In this document: piece by piece, positions 13,842 through 27,224 of the stretch | Layout of the letters: each line of letters begins with the position of its first letter | Position numbering within the stretch: position 1 is the first letter of the stretch | DNA from: Watersipora subatra | Taxonomy: Eukaryota > Bryozoa > Gymnolaemata > Cheilostomatida > Watersiporidae | Assembly: GCF_963576615.1 (NCBI RefSeq) | Contig: NC_088711.1 | Coordinates: 39,056,621-39,120,620, forward strand | DNA: 64,000 nt | Direction of reading: 5' to 3' | Translations under genes and position numbers: made by a program | Notes under the pieces: model-generated | Told to the model about the DNA's origin: nothing | Database searches by the model: none | Seen by the model: the letters and a program-made list of their open reading frames with translations, nothing else

Positions 13842-14245
13842 TATAATACTTTTCTGGTTAGAAAAATAAATGAGCAGCAAACTTTGAATGGTTGCGAGTT
13901 ATTTGATTGGATGAAGGAGTCACACATCAGAGTCATCACAGGAGCAGTTCTAGTATAGTGTAACCTTATATAAACTTAAAATGATTAACTAAACATAGTC
14001 AGATGCATTGCATTTAGTTACTTTGGCCAGGATTACAGCTTGTTAATGAGTTTATTATAAAAAATTGTATGTGTCTCTGTTTGCTTGTTTAACAGGGTTG
14101 AATGTGAGGAACGCATCAGAAAAGCTTCATTTTTCAGTAATAAGTTCATGCATTCTCTTTTATCAGATGACTTTACGAAATAAGGCCGTCTTATTATAAC
14201 TCAGTTGCATAGTTCATGCAGGATGAAAGGCATTATAGGCAAATA

Positions 14246-15053
14246 CCGTAAAACCTTTATTCGAGCACCATGGCGCTTTACTTTTCAACTCTTTTTCATA
14301 AGTGACGCTTTATTAGAGGTGACGTTTAAATAGAGGCTGGCATTGTATTTTTTCAAATAGCTTGTCAGAATTTTGGGAAGATAAATTTAAACCTTTCACG
14401 GGCAAAGCAAATGTTGCCTATATTTTGCACTCTCCTTCGAGCGAGTGTCATTAACCTTTTTTAATGCTTTTTAAAATTTGCATTAGGGAACTGAGTCATA
14501 TTTCTACTAGTTGGTATTTATTGCTTGCAATTGTCTAAGGGTGATCTTGTAGCTTGCGTTGAAACTTGTTGGAGCCTTCAATTTCTTTAATTTTTTTTCC
14601 AAATTTTTAAGGCATTTTTATATTTTACAACTAAATTTAAAAATATTGTACAAAAGCTCATTGCATTTATGAATATTTTTGCTACAGTTTGCCGCTAAAA
14701 CTGGCTTTTTATGGGCAATAGAACAGGAGTTACAAGCGCCGATCCATTGTAAACCAAATTCATATATCCGCAATGATGCTACCAAGTAATATGCTATAAA
14801 TCTGCAAATTCACAAGTTATTTAATAATAATCTATCAAATGCTACAAATATATATTCAAGAACAAGTGCTATTATAAACAAACCACATTTATATTACATG
14901 CAGAAACAAAAATTGGTATTTTTGAAACGAAAATCGTTTGTGTGACCGGTTATTGTTTCTGGATTGTTATTGTTGCTTACGTACGGAACCCTTTAACATT
15001 TAAATAGTGATGGCATTCAAATAAAGGTGGTGTTTGAATAAAGCTTTAACAGT
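14246..15053. mobile_element. Short TIR element, family A (copy 1)
   Basis: About 0.8 kb bounded by imperfect terminal inverted repeats (left CCGTAAAACCTTTATTCGAG, right end read inward ACTGTTAAAGCTTTATTCAA) with TA on both flanks. Subterminal words such as GGTGGTGTTTGAATAAAG and GGTGACGTTTAAATAGAGG repeat the same theme. No transposase frame is visible, so it is a non-autonomous element, probably mobilised by a Tc1/mariner-type enzyme. A relative lies at 24752-26072. Confidence 0.6.
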
Positions 15054-16314
15054 TACAAGTAAGCTGTTTGTATCACACACAAAATTTACTACCAGCATTT
15101 GAAAAATACATTCATTGTACAAACGTTAAACAGAGAGGCATTTCAGCAAGGTTTTGGGAGTTAGTCTATTGACACTATTCCATGTTGCATGGGATAAAAT
15201 GCATGGACTAATCTTGGCAATGAATTTCTGACTATCGAAAGAACGGTTACCTTCAGTTCATACATTTTTAATAGCAGCAACACTTTTATGGAAACAATCG
15301 TGGATTGGAAGTTTAAAATAAGCTACTACTATATGATAAAGATTTTTGTACAAAATAGTCTCTAACAAGTGTTGTCTTCTCTTTCTACTCTGTTTTTTTA
15401 TCTCAACTAGATCAATGAAAAATAAGGTGCACTTTAGACTAACTTAATGCAAGAAGTAAAAACCAGAGCTGAGTATATGATACCATGAACTACAATAGTT
15501 GTTAGTAGGTAATGTATTGAAGTCCATGTAGTTATTCAAAGAGTGGCAGTTAGTTGAACAGAGGTGAGCAACTCTGATATGCTACGTTCTCTCTACCACC
15601 AAAGGAACTATAGTGCGCTATGTCTGTTTATCATGGAAGCAGCTATGGTGTGGTAGGAGCTCTGTAACATTTAGGTAACTGAGATGCTCCAGATTGACTC
15701 TATACTGTGCAGTTAATCATATGTACTAGGTCTTTTCTACATCACACATATGGTTGTGCCATGTAATTAATTGAGTATTTCAACCGTTATTGTAGAAGTT
15801 TAAATTTTGCAACATCAAATATTTAAGTTAATACTCAACCAGAATTAGGTTGGTTAAAAGATCATCAAAGTTTTCCTTGCTCTTGTTGACCATGCAGCTA
15901 GTGTGTAACGGGTTTAAGCTATACTGAGTTTTGATTTTAAAAAATCGCAAATATACTCTACAAAAACAATTTGTTCAATAGTATCAACAATAAATATATA
16001 TCTATGTAAAGTGACTTCAGCAGAAAAATGAAACTAGTAAAGGTACCTGTTACACATCTTTATCTGCATATTCAGCTCATTGGTAGTCTCAGGTGTAACA
16101 GCGCTAACAGGGCAAGCACTGGTACACGTTGTCAAAGTTTGCGTATTCTGACCCAAACAATAAGGAGATACTGTAGAGCCATGCAACTTCAGTTGCAGAT
16201 GATATCTGTATAGCAATGAGTGTGTTCTTTATTTACATGTATCTTTACCAACACGTCTCATTCTGTTACCCACATTTCCTATGCATCCATTGATAAGTTT
16301 GCTATACACTAATG
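15054..16314. other. Non-coding region
   Basis: No supported gene or repeat. Two short opposed frames at about 16030-16215 are overlapping chance frames. Confidence 0.5.
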
Positions 16315-16819
16315 TAGGAGAAGAGTAGGATACATGGACATGGAGGTTACTTGGACCACCCCCTATATCTAGACTTGTGCCCTTTTATCTTGGTAATTGC
16401 TGCCATAATCCGTCAAGCCAATCAGCATAAAGGTCACGGTTGCCATCTTAGGTCAAATCATACAAAGACTCTGAGCTGTGGAGGTAGGTTGTCTTATGCA
16501 GGATATTTTTTGTTAAATTTCTTGATTTCAAGATTGTGTACACACTATAAAACTGATGATAGTGATTAGACAGTGAAGTATATGTTGGAACAGTTTGTTA
16601 AAATTATATTTTTACTAGATTGAAAGCTGTTGGAATAAATTGTCAAATTTTATTGCTTATTGAAAATCACATGGTCTGGGGATACATGGGACATTTTTGA
16701 AAAGGATACATGGTCCAACCGGTCCATGCTTCCTCCTCTATTGGTTCTCATAAGAGGATACTTGGGTCAAATAGCCCAACCAACCTCTTGCAGTTGTTAT
16801 GTTTTTATATTAGCAGATA

Positions 16820-19344
16820 ATGTCTCAATTCTACAAAAAAAACTGATCGCTGTCATCTTCCACATGAGGAGATGAAGCTGGCTGTACAAAAGGTAGTAGA
16901 GGACAAGGAATCATTGAGGAGCGTGTCAAAAGCGATGAACATTTCGCGTTCAACTCTCAGTAGGTGAGTTACTAGAAGTGAGTACAATTTTTGTCTGTAG
17001 GCCTATAGGCCTACTTTCACATAGCCCTATGGCCTACTGTGACTACTGACAATTGGCCTTCTGGACTTGGCGTCGGTATATTTAGCGTAGTTCCCTTTTT
17101 TATATTCACAGAACCTTGTAAGTGTGAAAGTTATATTGGGTTGCAGATTATATTTCAATGAATGCTGCATTGGTGCCTCATTATCAAGCTGTGCGTTTGA
17201 ACAGTCATTTTCACATGATGCTATAGATCAATTATCAAATTATCATTTCAGATATGTGGAAAAGTACGAAGCCAGCAATTCTTCAACTCTCACTCTAAAT
17301 TTTCACCAAAGAATGTTGTTCTCCATGGAACGGGAAACTACAATCAAAGAATACCTTATCGACTGCTCCAATCGGTATTATGGTCTCACTCGCGAAGCTA
17401 CTCGAAAGTTTGTTTATGATTTGGCCAAGGACAACAACATCAAGATGCCCAATTCCTGGATAACAAACAAAGCTGCAGGAGAAAAATGGCTGGTTGGTTT
17501 CATGGCGAGAAACAAGGAGCTATCTCTGCGACAACCTGAAGCAACTTCCATTGCCAGAGCAGCGGCCTTCACGAGAAGAAATGTCAGTAGCTACATCGAT
17601 TCATTAGAGAAGTGCACAAACGTACAAATGTTGATGGCTCTAGAATATTCAATTTTGTCGAATCCGGGTTCACCACCGTACAAGAACTACCCAAAGTCAT
17701 ATCACCAAGAGATCAAAAGCAGGTCGGGCAACAGACAAGTAGAAAGAGAGGTAAACTGGTCACCTGTTGTGTGATAGTCAATGCAGTCGGTAACAAGCTG
17801 CCCCCAGTGTTGATTTTCCCAAGAAAAAGGTATAATGAAACCTTCATGAATGGAGTACCAGAGGGAAGTCTTGGTCTAACAAACACCCTAACAGGATCTG
17901 CATGGATGACATCTGATTTGTTCATCAGAGTTGTTGAACATATCATAAAGCATGCCAGGCCAACAAAGGAAGCCCTGATATTCTTGGTGATGGATAACTA
18001 TGCAAGCCATTGTGGCTACACTGTGCTGAAGATGTGCAAAGATAATGGCATCTATATCGTCACATTGCCTCCTCATACTTCAAACAAAACCCAGCCACTC
18101 GATCGCTCGGTTTTTGGTCTGATGACCCAATATTTCAACTCAGGAGCTAACTCATGGCAGATCGCGCACGCAGGGCAGCCAATCACCATCTACCAAAGTG
18201 CTCAACTTATTGGATCTGCGTACACTCGAGCCTGCAGCGCGGAAAATATCATAAGTGGATTTAAAGCAGCTGGAATTTGGCCACTCAACAGAGATGTCTT
18301 TACTGATGTTGATTACCTCCCATCCACAGTGTTTCAGAATGTCCATACAGCTCCTACACCTGACCAAGAACAACATTTTACAAGTGGTGCAGGTGGAGCA
18401 TCAGACTAGCAACCTTTTACAAGTGGTGCAGGTGGGGCATCAGACCAGCAACTTTTCTCGAGTCATTGCAGGTGGAGCATCGGACCAGCAACCTTCTACG
18501 AGTAGTGCAGGTGGAGCATCGGACCAGAAACCTTCTACGAGTGGTGCAGGTGGGGCATCAGACCAGCAACCTTCCACGAGTGGTGCAGGTGGAGCATCGG
18601 ACCAGCAACCTTCTACGAGTGAGGTAGTGACTAGACCTCTGCAAAAGCAAGGCGGATTTGAAAACCCGCCCTCAGTTGTCAGATCACTTCCAAAAAAGAT
18701 GGCTGTTGCTAGTTCAAAACGAAGAAGAAAACTGGCCAAACATGGTTACATTAATTCAACGCCATCCCTAAAAAAGAGAAAGCCTGTGCTCCATGATGAC
18801 AGTTCCTATGGGGACGAAGTTGATGATGTTGTACCACTTGATTCTTTTGGGGATGAACTTGAAGAGCCTCCAGTGGAACTCCCAGAGGTTAGTGTGTTGT
18901 GACTTATGTCTAGTTGAATCCATCAATACAGGCTAAAGGACTTGGGAACTTGGTGCAACTTCTTAAATACATAAAGCATTTTTATAGCAGCGGGGTGAAG
19001 GGGCCCTATACAAAAGTTATTCATGAAGGTTTTTTTTTTTTTCATTTCAGGAGATCAAAGCAGAAGTTGGTAAATACTACGCGGTACAATTTGATACAAA
19101 GAAAGTTCAGGTGTTTCACATGGGAAAGATTGTTACTCTGGTCGATGATTCCAGCGTAGAGATGATATTCTACCGCAGAGGAGCTGATGGTATTTTCCGA
19201 CTTCCTGCTACAGAGGATCTTGCGACAGTCAGCATGGTAGATTTACATACCATGCTCCCTGAGCCCACCAAATTATCTAGAAGTCGAACCAGGCAGCAGA
19301 GAGGGCTCAAATTCGACGTAGAGTTTAGAAACAAACTCAGATAA
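16820..19344 (+). pseudogene. Pogo-type transposase pseudogene
   Basis: Exon 1 (16872-16963) encodes a psq-type helix-turn-helix (KLAVQKVVEDKESL, SVSKAMNISRSTLSR). An upstream ATG at 16820 is out of frame by one A in a poly-A run. After a GTGAGT donor, exon 2 (from 17252) resumes with a Tc5/CENP-B-like region (WLVGFMARN). A frameshift near 17612 moves to the frame with the DDE domain. There the first Asp of the usual NFDESGF is Val (codon 17657-17659), while the Asp of VMDN (17993) and of QPLD (18101) remain. A stop at 18407-18409 and another shift near 18460 fall in a 39-bp repeat region. A basic/acidic tail follows, then a GTTAGT donor at 18892, then a last exon 19051-19344 (FHMGKIVTLVDD) with a proper stop. 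The enzyme would cut and paste the element. These breaks make it inactive. Confidence 0.85.
18380..18625 (+). repeat. 39-bp coding minisatellite in transposase
   Basis: About six units, each encoding a 13-residue block of the form GGASDQQPSTSGA, near the C-terminal linker of the transposase. One unit has TAG in place of CAG and another has an extra base, so the array itself carries two of the inactivating changes. Confidence 0.8.
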
Positions 19345-19759
19345 ATATTTAGTAACCTTTCATTCAATAGTTTAGTCATAGTGCAATACACTATATGTCA
19401 AATTTCATATATTCCATGACCACAAATATAACCTAACATGAAATACAAACTACTGTAATTTTCATATTTGAACAGGATACTTGAACCGCCCATGTCCAAG
19501 TATCCTTGGTGGCGGCCCATGTCTCCTACATGGTGGCTCATGTATCCTGATTTGAAGGATACATGGGCCACCACTTTGGTTGGCAGATTCTGTGAATACA
19601 TTTAGTTGCACCATGCTGCTATTTGCTGCTCGGGTAGACTTTACGTAGGTCTATTCCATCACTGATTTTCAATCATGTACTTAGCAAGGCTATTTAGATA
19701 TTAGCGTCTAAAGAAAAATGCCATTTCCGAGGCCCATGTATCCTACTCTTCCCTACATG

Positions 19760-22080
19760 CAAAATGAACTCATCTTTGATATATAACAGCTGAATGTCAG
19801 GCATAGCACAGGTAATAAAAAAGGTTTGTGCGCAGCAAATTTATTTTTATTTTACATATATAGCATTTACCATTCTAACTTTTAAAATAAAAGTGTTTGC
19901 TTACTTTTGTGTGTGTCTGACCAATTGCATAAAAATAAATGAAAATAAAAGAAAAAGCTAGGATGAAAAAGAAGTACCATCACTCCATCGCTAATGAATA
20001 TAAAAAAGTGGAATTACTGCAATGCAATGTTAGTTTAATATTACGAGTTTACTGAAAAAAACTTGCACCAACTTGACATACATTATTTGTTGCTTACGAT
20101 TGAAGATTTTTCAAGCTGCACACTAATTTTTACAGTCTGAACCACTTTAGACCTCGCATGAGTCAAAAAGACACACCAACATGCATGAGATAAAGTATAT
20201 ATACTACTATATGTACGTACGCCTTCAACATGGTTCCTAATCTATAAGCCAATTGTGAGTATTGGTAATTGTGCTATCTTTCTTAATGCTGACTCAATTT
20301 TTAAAGAGTCTCATTTTAATAGTTACAGCCCAGCAAAACATACAAAATAATTTGAGCGATGTCAACAAAGGCATTAAGCTATTGAAACACTTTTGGAATC
20401 AACGTCTTGACGATTTCCATGATGTCTTCTGGCTGCCAAAGAAACACTACTGCTGAAGAAGGGTAATTAAATTTTTACTTAGCATCTCCACCTGCTGTAA
20501 AAGTCTATCCTATTGGAGAAATGAACAAAAAAACATACAGAAGCTTTTTTGATTGCATGAGAGCCTAATCTTACAGAGATTAATTCATTTCTAATTTCAA
20601 GAGACTATCATTTTGTAAGATAGATAAGATTCTCTAATTCTATCCGTAAATCCATTAAATATATTCAAATTAGATAAATAAGATTATAAGATTAAATAAA
20701 ATAATCTCCAAAGTGCCATCTTGAGTAGCATGGCACACCAGTTGGTCTAGAGCTGAACACAGTAGATGCTCCTACAATGTAAATAATCTGTTCCATGAAC
20801 GTTTACGTTATAGAGATTTTACCTTATTCGAACAGTAAACTACATGTAAATTGTCTAATTGATTCCAAGATCTTTTTAAACTCACTTCATTGGCTATACA
20901 AAAAAGAAAAACTATGCTTGAATTTTTAATTTGTGAGCTATTTCGTAACTGCAGTACTATTGGTTTGCAACGATAACTTTTCTCCTTTTGCTGATCAATT
21001 TCATCGGCTTTATACAGTATTTTTGCGATAATTTTACAATACGTTGATTGCGAGCGCATGCCTTTGAAAGTCATTTACAATTATTTGTTTTTTTTCTAAA
21101 CAGCAAAGTTTATTCTGTAAAGAAAAACTAATAACAAACATTTTATATGTCTACAATAAAGCAAAACAAAAATATGTTTTTACTATAAAAGAGTGGTGTC
21201 TATTCGTTTGTCATCTATCTGTATTCAAGAACCAAGGTTAGGATAAAAGATAACTTTTAGGGATACTTCAACTCAAGATATTCAGATTGGTAGACCGACG
21301 CTGTAACACCTGTACCAATTGATCGCCTTCAAGTATTTCTGAACAATTGTGCAGCTATCCTATTATCTGTTATGTCGACACATCTGACGATCTATCACAA
21401 CAAACTAGAATGTCATGGAAGATGTAAATATATAACGCTATATGTACATCGTTCTTTCACAAGTGCGGCAAGATAAGTTAATGTTCAAATCAAATTTGAG
21501 AACTTGTTCAGACTTGACACTTTACATTATATAAAATTTTGACATGGTACGAAGTAAAGCCTTCACATAAATTATTTACATAATCTGGAATTTACATTAT
21601 AGGAGGTATACATTATAAGAGCGTGTACTGTATCTAGTAAAGATACAGAATTAAGTCTTGACTGCGTTACACAAACCTAAAAACTCTAATTAAAACATAC
21701 ATGTATACCATAATTCCCCAATAATAAGACAAGACTTGTATTATTCTTCGTCTAAAATGTGACATGAGAATTTACTACCAATTGGACAGTCGTGTGCTTA
21801 ATCAGAATGTTGATGATGGAGCTACTACCGGTAACTTCAACCTGCCCATATTGATTTTTAAAAAGGATCTTCAATGTATAACAAATGCATCTCACTAAAG
21901 CAGTTTGAATAACATTTATAGACTTTCTGGTTTGTTTTCATTCTTTCACCATTATTTACTAGTCTATTATGATGTAAGGGTTTATACAACAACCAAACTT
22001 AAAAATCATACAGTCTTGTTATCTTGTAAGCTTTATTACTGAAGAAACACGGTAAGCACACAGGTGTTGTAGCATGAGAC
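19760..22080. other. Non-coding region
   Basis: AT-rich sequence with no protein-like frame, conserved motif or clear repeat. The short frames at 20262-20456 and 20808-21074 look like chance. Confidence 0.5.
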
Positions 22081-22083
22081 CAT

Positions 22084-22467
22084 TGACCTATATCTGTATC
22101 ACTGACCTATATCTGTATCACTGACCTATATCTGTATCACTGACCTATATCTGTATCACTGACCTATATCTGTATCACTGACCTATATCTGTATCACTGA
22201 CCTATATCTGTATCACTGACCTATATCTGTATCACTGACCTATATCTGTATCACTGACCTATATCTGTATCACTGACCTATATCTGTATCACTGACCTAT
22301 ATCTGTATCACTGACCTATATCTGTATCACTGACCTATATCTGTATCACTGACCTATATCTGTATCACTGACCTATATCTGTATCACTGACCTATATCTG
22401 TATCACTGACCTATATCTGTATCACTGACCTATATCTGTATCACTGACCTATATCTGTATCACTGAC
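22084..22467. repeat. 19-bp minisatellite, about 20 copies
   Basis: Near-perfect tandem copies of TGACCTATATCTGTATCAC. The uniformity of the units points to recent expansion or homogenisation. Because 19 is not a multiple of 3, it is not coding. Confidence 0.95.
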
Positions 22468-22469
22468 TG

Positions 22470-24749
22470 CAAGGAAAATAAGCAAAGACAGAATCAAAAG
22501 GCTAGGTGTTAAAAAAAATTTTATTTTATTTAAAATATGAAAACTTCAACTAAAATAGCAAAGGCGACTCACCTGTCAACCCTTTTCATAAAGGATTACT
22601 TACCGGTGAGCACTTGCTGCAAACTGTCACTAACTTGTGAGAACTTGTTATGATTGATCATTCACTTGCAGCACTGTTTCAGAAGTGTCACTTCTCCTCA
22701 CGTTTTAGGCCCAAAGATTTAAGTAACGAGCCACTGTGTCCAAATAAAAACAGAACAGTAGCATTGACCAAACAACAAGAATCATATGAGAAGACACATT
22801 TATTAGCAAGTATATTACGATCAACAAGAATGAAGAAAATAATTATTTTGCCAAAAAGCCATCAAATGCAATGTAGACAAATATGGTTAGCTTTTTGGGA
22901 AGTAGCCAAAATTCAATCACGAAGTTTCATTTAGATTGAGATTAAGCTCACAATAGACATGCTGCCATGATCTACAAAAATCTGTGTTAGCTTTTAATTA
23001 CTTAAATAGCGTAACTTTAGTCTTATATCAAAATAATAACATTTTATTTATTTTCTGAAAATCTGAAAAAAATGAAAGTTTAAAGTTTTATTTAGGAAGA
23101 ATTTAAACTAATATAGGGAGTGGAGAGACCTGTTTCAGAATGATACAGCATACATTAGATCGATAAACTTTATCGGCATTTGCTCATTTAATTAGATTTA
23201 GCTGATGGCCATTGCATCGAAACGACCAGCGGCTGGTGGCTTGAAACTCTGCCAACAAAGCTCCTATCCTAGCCAAATTATTTGACATTGTGAAACTGCC
23301 ATAGTCTTTTTAAACCAGTCAAGTGTGGTCACACATAACTGTTAACTATATAGCCACAATTTATGGTAGATTAACAATTCTTCATAATATATTCTTGCAA
23401 ATCAACTCGATATATTTGAGGTGTGCACTGATTTGTCCTCACCAGCAAGTTTGTCATTTTAATCAGTCAATGCTACATTGTTGTCAGTAGCAATTTCTCA
23501 TTCACACTTGCTAATTGTTTGGGGTTTTCAAAAGTGATGTATTCTTTAAGGAATGCCAATAATACCTGCCATAAAAAGTTACATTGTTCTAATTGGTGGA
23601 CTCTATGTCTTTGTCAAAGTTTAATGTTTGTGGCTTGCTAATTTTTTACTGTTTACAGCAAACAAGTATTTCAGTAATTTAGATATTAGCCACTTTTTCT
23701 CAAAATTGCCAAAACACTGTTGTTATGGTTGCTATCATGCCTTAAGTCTAGCAACAAAGTAATTTCAGAAAAATATATCAAACTTTCTCAAAATTGTTCT
23801 ACCAACTTGACCTTTTATTGGCAACTATTAAAAGTTACATATTTCAAATATGTGAATCCAAAGTGTGAAAGTCCATAGTTTGGCTAATGCTTTATACGTG
23901 TACAGATGACAAGATACATGGCTGTTTGGTATCCAGATCAATTATAAGGCAAGATCTGAACTAATACTTGATGTCTAAGCAAGAAAATTAACTACTTCAT
24001 CAAACTTTGGATTACTCTAATCTAAGCACTAAGTAAGTTGACCTGTTTCAGGCCAACTCAAGATTAGGAGCTTCTGAGCCGCCTGTTAAAAATGTTGAGT
24101 CATTATTCACGTCTACAGCTTATGTAAAGCAAACTTGGGGTCAGAATAAACATCTAATAAATTAAGATGCAAGCGCTCATTAATGTCATCTGGCAACTTC
24201 AAAGTGTTCTCACCATTAAATCAGCTTACTAAAGATTACCTCTGTACTCAAATCAGTTATACAGTTTTCAAACCGTCTAGAAAGTAGCAGGCAAGGCCAT
24301 ATTAAATTTGTCAGTTTTTTCTTACAGAGGTTTTGTGATGATTGAAATAGGCGAATAGATTTTTAGTACGCTTCAAAGTATAATTTACTTTTTGAAATTT
24401 TTTAGATTAGTTTCATGTTCAACAGTTTTGGGTTTAGAATGCAGAAAAATATTTTGATACAGATTGTTGCTATTTGAGGTTTTGCGAATTTTGCTTCATT
24501 GGAGCTAAGACTAAAGATTGTGTTTATTTTTCATAATGTTACGGCCTAGTGGCGTGACCAGAGTCATGGTTGAGGAACAACTGATGAAACCGATTAGAAG
24601 ACCGAGTGTAAAAGAAAGAGAATAGTGGGCGGAGCTTGAAACAGAAGAAAGCATAAATAAGAAGCAAGATTCGATCATTTTGGCAGAGCAGTATGCGCAC
24701 ACTCTCTGTATGTTTGAATGTAGTCTATTGCCTGTCACACATGTATGCT
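22470..24749. other. Non-coding region
   Basis: Contains a 94-codon chance-like frame (22650-22934) of mixed composition without a recognisable domain. No other feature seen. Confidence 0.45.
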
Positions 24750-24751
24750 TA

Positions 24752-26072
24752 CCATAAAACCTCTAATTGAACGCTACCTTTATTTGAACACCCCCTCTAA
24801 TTGGCTGCCACTGAGAGAAGGGTTGAAAAATAGAGTGCTACCCTTTAATTGGACGACACCTCTATTTGACCGCCACTTTGACAATCTTTAATCTTTACGA
24901 ATCCATAATAGCAAGTGATCAGTAGAAAAGCGTTCACAAAATCGTATTAATAATGAATATTTTACATCAATAGCTCTAATAATGTCAAACTACAGAGGTT
25001 TTCATTTTTATCTCATTAAAACATTGAAAGCATTGCCATAGAAATACTTAGTAACTGTCTCAGGCTAATAGTAGTTTTTTTATGCTCTCTTGATACTTCA
25101 AAGTATATAAAAACATTTTACATTTATGATGGTATATGAGCGACTAGTTTCAGGTTAAAAGTTGTGCTTAGCGAGCAAAACTTTTACGCTTTGTATTTTT
25201 GCAAAATGCAGCGGCAAAAGTTTTGCTCTGCTAAAATAATTGTTTTGACGATAGTATCAGCTAGTTATGCAGTGCAGAAGAAGATTTGAGATCAGAAGAC
25301 ATTGTGGAAAGTATTGAACAGTCAGAAAATGTTGTTCCATTAAATGCAACAATCAGAGCGCAGTTGGCTGAGCAATTGATGCTAATATTTTTTGTTTTAA
25401 AGTTGTTAATTTTTTTCTTGCATGTATTATAAGTATGGTTTGTTTATATCGCTTGTTCATGAATATATATTTGTAGCATTTAATAGATTATTGTCATATA
25501 ACTTATAAATTTGCAGATATATAACATATTGTTTGATAGAAGTATTTGCTGTAATCTAATCTACCAATGGATTGACAGCTGTAACTCCTCTTCTAATCCA
25601 CATAAAAAACTAGGTTGGCTGCAAACTAGCAAACATACCATTGAGTGAAATAATTTTGTATGCAACGCTAGTAAATATAGATATAAAATATGTTTTCAAA
25701 ATTATAATGAAATAAAAATTTAAAGCTCTACCAAATTGCAAAGCAGGACACAGGCTATAGTAACATCACAGTTTAATTGCAAGCAATAGATAGCAATGCA
25801 TATTTATTAAGAGAGCTTTGAGACGTTTAGGGTATGTTAGCAGATTTATTGCGTGCAAAAGGGTTAGCATCGCTCTACCAGTAAAAGAAGGCCAAAGTTT
25901 AGGCTGCATTCGCTTTGCCGTAAAAGGGCTAAATTTATTTTCCCCAAGTTCTGGTGAGCCATTTTAAAAATATGTTGATAGCCTCTATTTGAATGCCACT
26001 TCCAATTTACCGCCACTATAGAGAAAGAATTGAAAGATAGAGCGCCATGGCGTTCAGTTAGAAGTTTTATGG
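24752..26072. mobile_element. Short TIR element, family A (copy 2)
   Basis: About 1.3 kb. The left end reads CCATAAAACCTCTAATTGAA; the right end read inward is CCATAAAACTTCTAACTGAA. Both are followed by blocks such as CTCTATTTGA and CCGCCACT. The left flank is TA; the right flank is CA, probably mutated. The ends match the element at 14246-15053. No transposase frame is present. AT-rich filler without coding potential lies between the ends. Confidence 0.65.
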
Positions 26073-26074
26073 CA

Positions 26075-27180
26075 TGTTCATTTATTTATTAAATATATAC
26101 ATGTATACATATATACATATCATTGTTGGCTAACACTCGGTGTAGTGGCTTGACTGTCTTGTGTAGAGTAAAGAGAATCAGCAATTTCCTTTACAGTGAC
26201 TCATAAAAGATTATTCAGTATTCCACCACATCGACATAAGGGTATGAACGTGCTGTGTTTTCTATAGTTAAATACAATAATAGGTATCAGTCGCTTGAAT
26301 TTTATTTCTAATCACACATTAACAAGTATCAGTGGTAATTCTTTAAAAATTTTAAAGCGAGCACTTTCATTTTGAATATTTAACAAATGTTATAAGCAGG
26401 CGAATGGTGTAACAGAATATTTTTAAATTTCTGGAAATTCTCCAGAATCAATAACATTTTAGAAAAAGAAAACTAACAAGAAATCCATCAGACTTATGAC
26501 TTACTTCAATTGCAGCTATTTTTTCAAAGCTCATGGAGTGGCATATCAATTCGTATAAACACCAAAGTTTGTCATTAAACTGCGGCTGACCCTCATCAAA
26601 CCAACTTTAAATAAAATCTTCAAAATGCTGAATTAAAAAGTAAACCATTGTCTCTCATGACTTGTGTTAACAATCATTTAGATGTACTTACAAAAACAAG
26701 TCATCGATGTCATCGATTAACATTATTGTACCAGGAGGGCACATATTTGCTGTCACACAATGAACTCTGTAAATGGTCTTTTTAAAAGTTATCCTTCTAA
26801 AACTGTGCCTATGCAGATGATATTGCATTCTTAATAGTAATGAACATCTTACATTACTAGAACTGAGCTGAACAGTTATCTTCCGTTAATAAGTTGTTGG
26901 TGTAAACTGAACCAAATTCAATCAATATGACACAATCTAACTTTCTTTTACATAATATTCAAAAAATTTTAGACTGTGACTTACTCATTAGCACTAGTAA
27001 AGCAACCCATACTCAGAACTAACAGCATATGCCTCTTCAAGTTTATTTTTAGTGTTCTTCAATAAAACTAAAACAAATGCCACCTGTATGTGCATGTCAG
27101 AATACCTACACAAACTGCACCTTAACATGAACAGTTTGATACAATCATCAACATATTTGTGAAAATGTTGTTTGAACGAA
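26075..27180. other. Non-coding region
   Basis: No gene, repeat array or conserved motif recognised. Confidence 0.5.
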
Positions 27181-27224
27181 TGAGTTATGTTACATCATTT
27201 TATTGCATGTTACACCATACTGTC

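Larger units (their letters stand above)
16317..19753 (+). mobile_element. Pogo/Tigger-type DNA transposon, inactivated
   Basis: A 3.4-kb element flanked by TA on both sides (16315-16316, 19754-19755). Both ends carry GAAGAGTAGGATACATGG, the terminal inverted repeat, with a 1-nt indel just outside it. The core GGATACATGG recurs inside both ends (about 16680, 16707, 19540, 19556), as subterminal repeats that could bind transposase. Inside is a spliced transposase gene broken by several mutations. TA target sites and a psq-type helix-turn-helix with a DDE domain are hallmarks of the pogo group of the Tc1/mariner superfamily. Confidence 0.85.
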
